A stretch of 64,000 nt of DNA from Snuella lapsa (GTDB taxonomy: Bacteria > Bacteroidota > Bacteroidia > Flavobacteriales > Flavobacteriaceae), in assembly GCF_039539345.1 (NCBI RefSeq), contig NZ_BAABCY010000035.1:82078-146077 (forward strand), in the 5' to 3' direction. Every line of letters begins with the position of its first letter. Within the stretch, counting starts at the first letter, position 1. Made by a program: the position numbers and the translations under genes. Positions 26,916 through 35,542 of this stretch are shown here, piece after piece. The notes beneath the pieces are model-generated. The model made no database searches. It was given only the letters and a program-made list of their open reading frames with translations, and was not told the DNA's origin.

Positions 26916-27199
26916 AATGTAAAATTAAACTATTTATTACAGTGATGATAAGGAATCTTAAAAAAGAATTTAAGCTTAAAATGAATATCTGTTATGTGTC
27001 ATGATGCAAAAAAACAGTGTTTGGAGATTCCGGCGAAAGGAGTGATGTATTTGATATTCAAAGTGTTATTGATTTATGTGAGCTCTGTTCTGAATGAAAC
27101 AATGCGTAAATCATTACTAATAGCGGATATTCAAAAAGTTTAAATGTGACAATATAACATCAAAATAAACTATGGATTATAATTTGATATCTTTATGTT

Positions 27200-27937
27200 A
27201 TGGAAAAAAGAGAACATTTTAAATTTTCTACAGGCGTAGTTGTATACCCAGTACTTTTCATACTTATTATTTGGATTGTGTTTTGGTTTGAGGTACGCTT
27301 CGGTTTTAATTTTAGTAAGTATGGTATATATCCATTGTCCGCTAAAGGACTACGTGGCATTATCTTGAGTCCATTTATCCATGGAGACATCAGCCATATT
27401 TATCATAATACAATACCTCTTTTTGTACTCTCTATGGCCTTGTTTTATTTTTATAGGCATATTGCTTGGAAAATTATTCTTTATGGTATTTTGATATCTG
27501 GATTTTTAACATGGTGCATAGGAAGACCTTCTTATCATATTGGAGCAAGCGGACTGATTTATATATTGGTAAGTTTTACGTTTTTTAAAGGCGTTTTTGC
27601 TAAACATTACAGGTTAATAGCTTTATCCTTGTTGGTTGTTTTTCTATATGGTAGCATGATATGGTATACTATGCCTGTTGAAGAAGGAATCTCTTGGGAA
27701 GGACATTTGTCAGGGATGATTACAGGATTGTTATTTGCGCTAATTTTCAGAAAAGAAATAGCTAAACCTAAGAAGTTTGATTGGGAACATGAAGACTATA
27801 ATGAAGAGGACGATCCTTTTTTGAAGCATTTCGATGCAGATGGTAACTTTATTGAAACAATTGATGAAGTAGGGGTAGAGGAGAACCAAACAATTGTGAA
27901 TTACACATTTAAGATAGATAAAGAAAATAAAGAGTAA
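27200..27937 (+). CDS. Rhomboid intramembrane serine protease
   Basis: This 245-residue protein has about six hydrophobic helices and the catalytic dyad Ser117 in GASG (115-118) and His169 in WEGHLSGMITG. HGDISHIYHNTIPLFVLS is the conserved second-helix His/Asn segment that forms the oxyanion region. The acidic C-terminal tail (about residues 195-245; EDYNEEDDPFLKHF) is outside the membrane. It cuts transmembrane segments of unknown substrates in the inner membrane. The 284-bp stretch upstream shows no clear gene. Confidence 0.92.
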   Translation: MEKREHFKFSTGVVVYPVLFILIIWIVFWFEVRFGFNFSKYGIYPLSAKGLRGIILSPFIHGDISHIYHNTIPLFVLSMALFYFYRHIAWKIILYGILISGFLTWCIGRPSYHIGASGLIYILVSFTFFKGVFAKHYRLIALSLLVVFLYGSMIWYTMPVEEGISWEGHLSGMITGLLFALIFRKEIAKPKKFDWEHEDYNEEDDPFLKHFDADGNFIETIDEVGVEENQTIVNYTFKIDKENKE

Positions 27938-27979
27938 AGAAAGACGGTTATCCTATACTTCAAAGAAAGACAATTTAGC

Positions 27980-28717
27980 CTAGTCTAAACGTTGACGTAC
28001 AGCTTCATATAAAAATGCTCCACATGCTACCGAAACATTAAGCGACTCTATCTCACCCAGTAGTGGAAGTTTGGCTTTAGCATCTACTACTTTTAAAATA
28101 GACGGATTAATACCTCTGGCTTCGGACCCCATAATGATGGCGCAAGGTTCTTTAAAAGATACATCGAAAAGCGTATTATTCGTTTTTTCGGTGGCAGCAA
28201 TTACTTTGATGCCCGATGCTTGCATGTAGAATACAGCGTCTTTTATATGGTCTACTTTGCAAATAGGTACTTTAAACACTGCACCGGCACTGGTTTTAAT
28301 GGTATCGCCATTAACGGGAGCACCGCCTTTTTTCTGGATAATAATGCCGTCTACCCCTGTGCATTCGGCAGTTCTAATAATAGCACCAAAATTGCGAACA
28401 TCACTTAGTTGATCTAATAGCAGGAACAAAGGCGTTTTCCCAGACTCCATAACGTTCAAAACCAATGTCTCTAAGTTATGAAAAGCGATAGGGGATATTT
28501 GTGCAACTGCTCCTTGGTGGTTCTTTTTAGTTAAGCGATTGAGTTTTTCAACAGGAACATAAGATTTATTAATACTATTTCTGTTAATAAGCGATTCCAA
28601 CTCTTTAAACAGCTCACCTTGTAACCCTTTTTGAAGAAATACTTTGTCTATTGTTTCGCCTGCATTTATGGCTTCTATAATGGCACGAATACCAAAAATT
28701 TGTGTTTGATCTTGCAT
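27980..28717 (-). CDS. rlmB: 23S rRNA (guanosine2251-2'-O)-methyltransferase
   Basis: This 245-residue SpoU methyltransferase carries the three SPOUT motifs: NFGAIIRTAECTGVDGIII, IMGSEARGIN and ESLNVSVACGAFLYEA. An N-terminal substrate-binding domain (residues 1-75, with QIFGIRAIIEAINAGETIDKV) is present. It methylates G2251 in the P-site loop of 23S rRNA during ribosome assembly. It is divergent from the haloperoxidase fusion gene and convergent with the rhomboid gene, with 42 bp between them. Confidence 0.94.
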   Translation of the reverse strand: MQDQTQIFGIRAIIEAINAGETIDKVFLQKGLQGELFKELESLINRNSINKSYVPVEKLNRLTKKNHQGAVAQISPIAFHNLETLVLNVMESGKTPLFLLLDQLSDVRNFGAIIRTAECTGVDGIIIQKKGGAPVNGDTIKTSAGAVFKVPICKVDHIKDAVFYMQASGIKVIAATEKTNNTLFDVSFKEPCAIIMGSEARGINPSILKVVDAKAKLPLLGEIESLNVSVACGAFLYEAVRQRLD

Positions 28718-28852
28718 GGGGTAAAGATATAAAAGTTACCATTATAAAATTTAAATTATCTAAAGCGATAATTAGTTCAATGGACATTTTCTATTTTTTA
28801 ACCCAAAAGAGGGTCTATTATTTTTTGTAAATTTATAGAAAAGTTAATCTAC

Positions 28853-31800
28853 ATGTTATTGAAAAAAAACACTAAATATTTTATTTTATTATTAGCAATT
28901 TTAGTAATCAATGTCGTAAATGGCCAGATTAATTTTATAGATAGGGCAGAAAGCTCAGGTTTGGGTATATCTTGTGGAACAACTTATCTAGGTAATGGAG
29001 TGTCCTTTTATGATTATAACAAAGATGGCTATGATGATTTAACCTTTGCAACTGAAGATGGACAAAACATACGGTTTTTTAAAAATACGGGTAGCAATGG
29101 TTTTATTGAAGAACATCTTAATATTTCTGAATTAAACTATCAAACTAAACAAGTTAATTGGGTAGATATAGATAACGACGGAGATAAAGATTTATATGTT
29201 ACGAGTGATACGAATGGAAATAGATTATTTGTAAATGATGGCAATTTAAACTTTATTGACATTACGAATTTTTCAGGTTTGCCCGAGCAAAATATATTCA
29301 CTTATGGAGCATCTTGGGGGGATTATAACAATGATGGTTACTTAGATGTTTTTATTTGTAGTTTTGATTCTAATAAAGCAATTCCAAATTTTCTTTATAA
29401 AAATAATGGTGATAACACATTTACTAATGTAAGTGAATCTGCTGGTATAAGTTCTTTAGGGCATTTGTCTTTTTGTGCAGCTTTTTTAGATTATAATAAC
29501 GACGGTTGGCAAGATATTTATATATCTAATGATAGGATTTTTAATCCTAATATTTTATACAAGAATAACGGCGATGGTACGTTTACTGATAAAAGTCAGG
29601 AATCTAAATCAGATATAAGGATAGACGCAATGTCCGTAACCATTGATGACTTTGATAACGACGGTTGGTTTGATATATATGTAACTAATTCTCCTGATGA
29701 TGGCAATGTTTTTTTAAGAAATAATGGAAATGGCACTTTTACCGATATAGCTCCATCCACTGGAACCAAAGTTTTTGGTGTTTGTTGGGGAGCAGTTTTC
29801 CTGGATGCTGAAAATGATAAAGATTTAGACTTGTACGTTAGTAGTTCGTTAAACGGGACTTCAGTTTATAATTCCTCTGTTTTTTTTGAGAATTTAGGCG
29901 ATAATAAATTTCAAAGTGATATAAATGTAGGGTTTTTTAATGACAATAAGCCCAGTCATTCAAATGCAATTGGAGATGTAAATAATGATGGTTTATACGA
30001 TATTATTGTGTCTAATACGGATGATGAGTTTATTAATCTTTGGATGAACGAATCTGTTACTAACAATAATTGGTTAAGGATAGAGTTAGAAGGAACTGTA
30101 AGTAACCGAGATGGAATAGGATCGGTAATAGAGATTTCTGCAAACGGTACAAAACAATACCGTTATACGTTGTGTGGAGAAGGGTATTTATCTCAAAACT
30201 CGTCATCCGAAATATTTGGAGTTGGGAGTGATACTTTAGTAGATTATGTTAAAGTAAAATGGTTAAGTGGTATTGAAGACTATTATTATAACGTTGATGT
30301 TAACCAATCACTAACTTTAAAAGAAGGTACAGGCAGTACGATTATCCCAGTATATGGATGTAAAAATCCTAATTCATGCAATTTTAACCCCAATGCAACT
30401 ATTGATGATGGTTCGTGTGTTTTTGCTGAGTCAGGGGTTATTCTTGGAAAGTCTAATTCTATTCCGCTGAGAACAGAGAAATATACTCATAGTTTAACTG
30501 GCAGAGAAGCATACTTTTGGACGGTTGTGAATGGAGAAATTCTTGATGGACAAGGTACAAATACAATTAGTGTTAAGTGGGATATAGCCTCTAAAGGTGT
30601 TGTTTCGGTTGTTAATAAGAATGATAATTGCATGTCTAATGCTGTTTCTTTAGAGGTGCCCTTATCTATAAATTTGCGTTTAGAAGATGCTAATTATTCT
30701 GTAGCAAGATTATGGAACGAACTATTGCTGGAAGCTATAAGGACAGATTATGCAAGACCTACAGTTCATGCTCGAAATTTGTTTCATACAAGTATCGCAA
30801 TGTATGATTCGTGGGCCATTTATAATAAGAATAATGAAGCTTATTTAATTGGTAAGGATTTACATGGTTTTATTTGTGACTTTGATGGCTTTTCACATTC
30901 TGTAGATTATCAGGTTTCTGATGCAGTTAATAAAACTTTAAGTTTTGCTGTTTATAGGTTGTTAGAGCACAGGTTTAGAAAATCTCCAAACTGGGAAACT
31001 ATTTCAAAACGCTTAGATGAGTTAATGGAGCTACTAGGTTATGATATTAATTATAATTCTATTGACTATTCAAATGGAGAACCTGCTGCTTTAGGCAATT
31101 TTATTGGAGCTAAAATAATTGAATATGGACTTCAAGATGGTTCGAATGAATTAAATGGGTATACCAACGAATATTATTTTCCTGTAAATGAGTCTTTAGC
31201 TCCAATTGTTAGTGGCAACGAAACCATTTCTAACCCTAATAGATGGCAACCACTTTCATTAGATGTGTATATTGATCAAAGTGGGAATATAGTGTCTCCT
31301 ACTAATTCTGTTCCAGAATTTTTGAGTCCAGAATGGGGTAATACGCTTCCTTTTTCTTTGAAGCAGAAAGATTTGAGTATTTATTCTCGAAATTCAAACA
31401 GTTATAGAGTATACCATGACCCTGGAGCACCTCCTTTTATAGATGCAGAAGATGCTTCTTTATCTAATGTGTACAAGTGGGGGTTTTCTTTGGTTTCCAT
31501 TTGGAGTTCTCATCTGTCTCCTAATGATGGTGTAATGTGGGATATATCTCCGAAATCTATAGGTAACATAGCATCAAGTTCTTTTCCTAATGATTTTTAT
31601 GCTTATAAAGATTTTTATAACCAGATTGAAGGAGGAGATATTGGTAATGGCCACAATTTAAATCCAATCACAAATCAAGCTTATGTCGAGCAAATAGTGC
31701 CTAGAGGAGACTATACTAGGGTTCTGGCTGAATTCTGGGCTGATGGCCCCGACTCAGAAACCCCTCCAGGGCATTGGTTTGTTTTGTTAAATTATATTAA

Positions 31801-32809
31801 TGACCACCCATTAATTCAAAAGAAATTCGAAGGGAACGGTTCTGTTTTAAGTGATATTGAATGGGAAGTAAAGTCCTATTTTATATTGGGAGGAGCTATG
31901 CATGATGCTGCTATTGCTGCATGGGGTATTAAGGGTTGGTATGACTATATACGTCCTATTTCTGCTATTAGATACATGGCAGGTAAAGGTCAAAGCTCTG
32001 AAACAAATATGGATAATTTTGATATTGATGGTATGCCTTTAATGGATGGATTTGTTGAGGTAGTTGGTGAAGAAGACTCTTTGGCAGGAGATAATGGTGA
32101 AAATGTAGGTAAGATTAAACTATATGCTTGGAGAGGTCATAGTTATATTCAAGATGCAGAAACAGATGAAGCTGGTGTTGGTTGGATTCTTGCTGAAAAT
32201 TGGTGGCCGTACCAACGTCCATCATTTGTTACTCCTCCGTTTGCTGGCTATGTTTCTGGACACTCAACTTATTCGAGAGCTGCTGCCGAAATACTTACTA
32301 GGTTAACAGGTTCTCCATTTTTTCCGGGAGGACTTGGAGAGTTTCATGCAAATAAAAATGAGTTTTTAGTTTTTGAAGAAGGACCTAGTCAAGATATAAT
32401 ATTACAATGGGCTACTTATAGAGATGCGTCAGATCAATGTAGCCTTTCAAGAATATGGGGAGGCATCCATCCACCAATGGATGATATTCCTGGTAGAATA
32501 ATAGGAGAGAAAATAGGGGTAGAGACATTTAATTTTGCAAAAAAATATTTTGATAATCAAAACGAAAAAGAAATTGAGATGGTTGCATATCCTAACCCTG
32601 TGGGTAATTCCGATCAATTGTTTATTAATAACACTGATGAAGGAATGGCGTTTGAATTATTTAATTTACAAGGAAAGAACTTGCCTATAGATTACGAGTT
32701 TAATAAATCAAACCATCAAACTAAGATAAGGTTTGTTGGCAGTTTGTCAACAGGAATTTACATTTTAAGGACAGAAGGGAGATTTTGGAAAATAGCATTA
32801 ATGAATTAA
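28853..32809 (+). CDS. FG-GAP/UnbV-vanadium haloperoxidase fusion, T9SS exported
   Basis: A 1318-residue secreted protein. Signal peptide 1-24. Residues about 50-400 hold FG-GAP/VCBS repeats with calcium loops such as DYNNDGYLDVF and DFDNDGWFDIY. Residues 403-492 are an ASPIC/UnbV domain (NNNWLRIELEG). A cysteine-containing NPNATIDDGSC linker (about 500-525) and a PKD-like segment follow. Residues about 604-1235 are a vanadium-dependent haloperoxidase/PAP2 domain with all vanadate-site motifs: K1027-x6-R1034-P1035, S1135-G-H1137 and S1199-R-x5-H1206. The last 75 residues (AYPNPVGN to the end) are a type A T9SS sorting domain. Haloperoxidase or phosphatase activity is possible; substrate and halide are unknown. 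A fusion of these parts is unusual. Confidence 0.93.
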   Translation: MLLKKNTKYFILLLAILVINVVNGQINFIDRAESSGLGISCGTTYLGNGVSFYDYNKDGYDDLTFATEDGQNIRFFKNTGSNGFIEEHLNISELNYQTKQVNWVDIDNDGDKDLYVTSDTNGNRLFVNDGNLNFIDITNFSGLPEQNIFTYGASWGDYNNDGYLDVFICSFDSNKAIPNFLYKNNGDNTFTNVSESAGISSLGHLSFCAAFLDYNNDGWQDIYISNDRIFNPNILYKNNGDGTFTDKSQESKSDIRIDAMSVTIDDFDNDGWFDIYVTNSPDDGNVFLRNNGNGTFTDIAPSTGTKVFGVCWGAVFLDAENDKDLDLYVSSSLNGTSVYNSSVFFENLGDNKFQSDINVGFFNDNKPSHSNAIGDVNNDGLYDIIVSNTDDEFINLWMNESVTNNNWLRIELEGTVSNRDGIGSVIEISANGTKQYRYTLCGEGYLSQNSSSEIFGVGSDTLVDYVKVKWLSGIEDYYYNVDVNQSLTLKEGTGSTIIPVYGCKNPNSCNFNPNATIDDGSCVFAESGVILGKSNSIPLRTEKYTHSLTGREAYFWTVVNGEILDGQGTNTISVKWDIASKGVVSVVNKNDNCMSNAVSLEVPLSINLRLEDANYSVARLWNELLLEAIRTDYARPTVHARNLFHTSIAMYDSWAIYNKNNEAYLIGKDLHGFICDFDGFSHSVDYQVSDAVNKTLSFAVYRLLEHRFRKSPNWETISKRLDELMELLGYDINYNSIDYSNGEPAALGNFIGAKIIEYGLQDGSNELNGYTNEYYFPVNESLAPIVSGNETISNPNRWQPLSLDVYIDQSGNIVSPTNSVPEFLSPEWGNTLPFSLKQKDLSIYSRNSNSYRVYHDPGAPPFIDAEDASLSNVYKWGFSLVSIWSSHLSPNDGVMWDISPKSIGNIASSSFPNDFYAYKDFYNQIEGGDIGNGHNLNPITNQAYVEQIVPRGDYTRVLAEFWADGPDSETPPGHWFVLLNYINDHPLIQKKFEGNGSVLSDIEWEVKSYFILGGAMHDAAIAAWGIKGWYDYIRPISAIRYMAGKGQSSETNMDNFDIDGMPLMDGFVEVVGEEDSLAGDNGENVGKIKLYAWRGHSYIQDAETDEAGVGWILAENWWPYQRPSFVTPPFAGYVSGHSTYSRAAAEILTRLTGSPFFPGGLGEFHANKNEFLVFEEGPSQDIILQWATYRDASDQCSLSRIWGGIHPPMDDIPGRIIGEKIGVETFNFAKKYFDNQNEKEIEMVAYPNPVGNSDQLFINNTDEGMAFELFNLQGKNLPIDYEFNKSNHQTKIRFVGSLSTGIYILRTEGRFWKIALMN

Positions 32810-32887
32810 TTAGCTTAACCTTGTTTGACTTAAAAAATTAAAGGGCTAGCAGATTAACAATTTGGGTAAAGTAAGTCTATAAAACAC

Positions 32888-32920
32888 GAAAGGCGACTAT
32901 TTTTTAGTCGCCTTTCTTTA
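32888..32920. terminator. Bidirectional terminator between convergent genes
   Basis: GAAAGGCGACTA and TAGTCGCCTTTC form a perfect 12-bp stem around TTTTT (32888-32916), followed by T-rich sequence. It lies between the haloperoxidase gene and the convergent SusCD operon and can end both. Confidence 0.85.
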
Positions 32921-32938
32921 TGTGTTAATATCCAATTT

Positions 32939-33814
32939 TTATGGACTTGTGTACTCAGGACATGTTCCAGGCTCAGGCCCAAAAGGTCCAAACTCTACTC
33001 CATCAGGGTTGGTAATGGTGTAAACATGTTCTTCTTCCCATGATCCACTTGTGTAAGAAATACGTAAAACTCCTGTTCCAGAAGGAACATTGAACACATG
33101 TGTTGCAGCGTCAGTGGCTGGAATTGTGTAGTCTGTTGTGGATCCATCTATTTCAACAGTAACAAATGCACCGTCCCATCCATCTCCAAACAAATCTGTC
33201 ATGTCTATGGTCCAATCACCAGATATCGGGTTATTGTTAGGAGGACAAGGGATGGCAAAACTAAATTCAAATGCATTTCTATAGCCTGTCTCGTCTAAAA
33301 GATCACTACTATTATTACCTCCTTTTACTCCGTCTTCTTCAGTAAAAGTTTGTCTGTCATTGCCTTTGTAAACAATTCCCTTGTCATTTACAGCAGTTCC
33401 AGTAAAAGAAAAGGTGTCAGCAAAACCAACGTCTGCAATGTCAAACCCTAAAGCACTTGCTAAATCAGACATAGTAATAGTTAAATTAGCAGGAAATGAG
33501 GTAACAGTTTCTCCAAATGCTACAGGGCCGTATTCTTCGCCTGCAACCATTGCAGAAGCTTCAATACTGTAGCTGGCTACATTTCCATCGGGTGCTTCAA
33601 GAACGTTAGTTACTGTAATGTTAGCAGCTTCAGCTAAACTTGCTATGTTCACAACTGTTGGGAAGGGAGTTTCAAATCTCACAAAGCCTCCCAATTCGAA
33701 AACGTTAAAAATATCCTTATCTTCATCTTCACATGAGAAAAGGGTAATACTAAAAACAGCGAGTAAACATGCCATAGCTGTAATAGTATAATTTAAAAAA
33801 GCTATTTTTTTCAT
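32939..33814 (-). CDS. Surface lipoprotein of the SusCD operon
   Basis: This 291-residue lipoprotein has a signal peptide with lipobox (ITLFSCEDED, Cys near 28) and an acidic start typical of surface-exported flavobacterial lipoproteins. Residues about 40-170 are beta-rich (FVRFETPFPTVVNIASLA) and resemble SusE/F-type accessory domains only loosely. Residues about 200-280 contain FGDGWDGAFVTVEIDG, a small domain seen in other secreted Bacteroidota proteins. It is the last gene of the operon, 12 bp after susD. A ligand-binding accessory role is inferred; the family is not certain. Confidence 0.75.
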   Translation of the reverse strand: MKKIAFLNYTITAMACLLAVFSITLFSCEDEDKDIFNVFELGGFVRFETPFPTVVNIASLAEAANITVTNVLEAPDGNVASYSIEASAMVAGEEYGPVAFGETVTSFPANLTITMSDLASALGFDIADVGFADTFSFTGTAVNDKGIVYKGNDRQTFTEEDGVKGGNNSSDLLDETGYRNAFEFSFAIPCPPNNNPISGDWTIDMTDLFGDGWDGAFVTVEIDGSTTDYTIPATDAATHVFNVPSGTGVLRISYTSGSWEEEHVYTITNPDGVEFGPFGPEPGTCPEYTSP

Positions 33815-33826
33815 AATACAATATTT

Positions 33827-35524
33827 TTATTTTAAATTATCAGGATTAGTATCCCAGAAAACTTTGGTTGTAACTGGCTTTTCTGGAATGTTAGGATTGG
33901 TGGCCGATTCTGCAGCAGGATACAAGAAACTTCTCATAAAGGAACCGGCTTCAATAACAGGATCAGACATGTCACTGGGCATACTCGTTCTTCTATACAT
34001 GTTATATGCTTCAATGCCATTGCCCCAAAGCGCTATATAGTATTCTTTCATAATAATATCTAAACGCTCTTCATCAGATGTAGCAGCATCGTAAGCATCT
34101 AAAACATAATCAACATAATTATTAACATTGTCTGTAGTTATCAAGTATTCCTCTGGTCGGTCACCAACAGTTACTTCTTCATTAACATCTTCTGTATCCG
34201 GATCATCAGGAATCAAAATATTACTTAAAGAGGCCGTTATAGCACTTGATTGGAAATTAGCAACTTTATCCATAGATGCACGTATACCTTCTTCCAAGAG
34301 TGTTCTCGGATTTCCTGTTGTTCCAATTGTTAATGCTGATTCAGCCATTAAAAATTTAACATAAGAAGATAACATAAAAGGGAAAATACCAGCACCACCA
34401 GCTCCAACATTATTAGTAACTGGTTTAAAGTCATCACCGTCATAAGCTCCACCTACAGGATACAATCCATAAGTCGTTCTTAATAATTGATCGGGATCTA
34501 CACCTGCATCGTAACCATGGTCTCTTCCCCAATAGAAATCACCAATATAACAGAAGTTTATTACAGCATCTCCTTCACAGTCTAAGAAATCACCTTCTGG
34601 CGCAGTAGGTGTTTGGCGATAAAAATAATAACGTAATCTAGGATCATTAAAGCCTTTGTCGTCTTTTAATAGATACATGTAGTAATTGTTCATGAAATCG
34701 TCGGCTCCATCAGAATCATAACATAATGCATAGTAAGGATGACGGCTTTCGCCAGTAGCACTAGATACCGTAGAATACTTAAACTCTAAATCTTCACTGG
34801 CATCATCTATTATGCCTTGGCTAATTAAAGTGTTAATTTCAGATTGAAAGTTACCGATTAATCTCATTTGCGCGTACATTTTAAATTTAAGTGTACGTGC
34901 AGCCGTTATCCATTTTGAAGCATCACCAGCGTAAAACAAATCATCGGCAGGCATTATACTGGCATTATTAAGAGCAGCAATAGCTTCGTCAAGAACAACA
35001 AGCATGTCGTTATATATTACTTGACCGTCTTCAACGTTTGGAGCAATAACAGCTGAGCCTTGTAAAGCTTCGCTATAAGGAACATCTCCCCAAATATCAA
35101 CTAGGGTTACAAAAGCAAATGCTTTAATTACCTTGGCAATTCCAATGTGACCCTGTAGATCTCTTTCTTCCGCAATGGGAAGCAGAACGTTAATGTCCTG
35201 AAGTGTCTCTCTGTAAAGATCTTTCCAAGCATCATCCAACGAGCCATTAGACGCGGCAAAAGGCCCAGAATAGTTACCAAATAAATGCTGCATTCTAACA
35301 GTTTCTGCGGCTCTTACATTAAGTCCGTCTTCATTATCTTCATTGTAAGCAATAGCTGCAACAAAACGCAGTTGTGCATTGTTAAGAAGTAAATCAGGAT
35401 CGGCACTTTCTGGCGTTAATTCGCTAGGATTATTCAATAAATCCAAATTTGTAGTTTCACATCCCATAGCTAAGGCTAGAAGAAGGAAACAAATAGGTAT
35501 TAATTTTATATTCTGTGTTTTCAT
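33827..35524 (-). CDS. susD: SusD/RagB-family lipoprotein
   Basis: This 565-residue surface lipoprotein has a lipobox (LALAMGCETT, Cys near 22) and SusD-like helical TPR fold. Markers are NNAQLRFVAAIAYN, DAWKDLYRETLQDINVLLP, GIAKVIKAFAFVTLVDIWGDVPYSEALQG and YVKFLMAESALTIG. It caps the SusC transporter and binds the substrate on the cell surface. It resembles the SusD subgroup that has no starch link; the substrate cannot be named. Located between susC and the accessory lipoprotein in one operon. Confidence 0.92.
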   Translation of the reverse strand: MKTQNIKLIPICFLLLALAMGCETTNLDLLNNPSELTPESADPDLLLNNAQLRFVAAIAYNEDNEDGLNVRAAETVRMQHLFGNYSGPFAASNGSLDDAWKDLYRETLQDINVLLPIAEERDLQGHIGIAKVIKAFAFVTLVDIWGDVPYSEALQGSAVIAPNVEDGQVIYNDMLVVLDEAIAALNNASIMPADDLFYAGDASKWITAARTLKFKMYAQMRLIGNFQSEINTLISQGIIDDASEDLEFKYSTVSSATGESRHPYYALCYDSDGADDFMNNYYMYLLKDDKGFNDPRLRYYFYRQTPTAPEGDFLDCEGDAVINFCYIGDFYWGRDHGYDAGVDPDQLLRTTYGLYPVGGAYDGDDFKPVTNNVGAGGAGIFPFMLSSYVKFLMAESALTIGTTGNPRTLLEEGIRASMDKVANFQSSAITASLSNILIPDDPDTEDVNEEVTVGDRPEEYLITTDNVNNYVDYVLDAYDAATSDEERLDIIMKEYYIALWGNGIEAYNMYRRTSMPSDMSDPVIEAGSFMRSFLYPAAESATNPNIPEKPVTTKVFWDTNPDNLK

Positions 35525-35542
35525 TTTCTAATTTTTTTTAAT

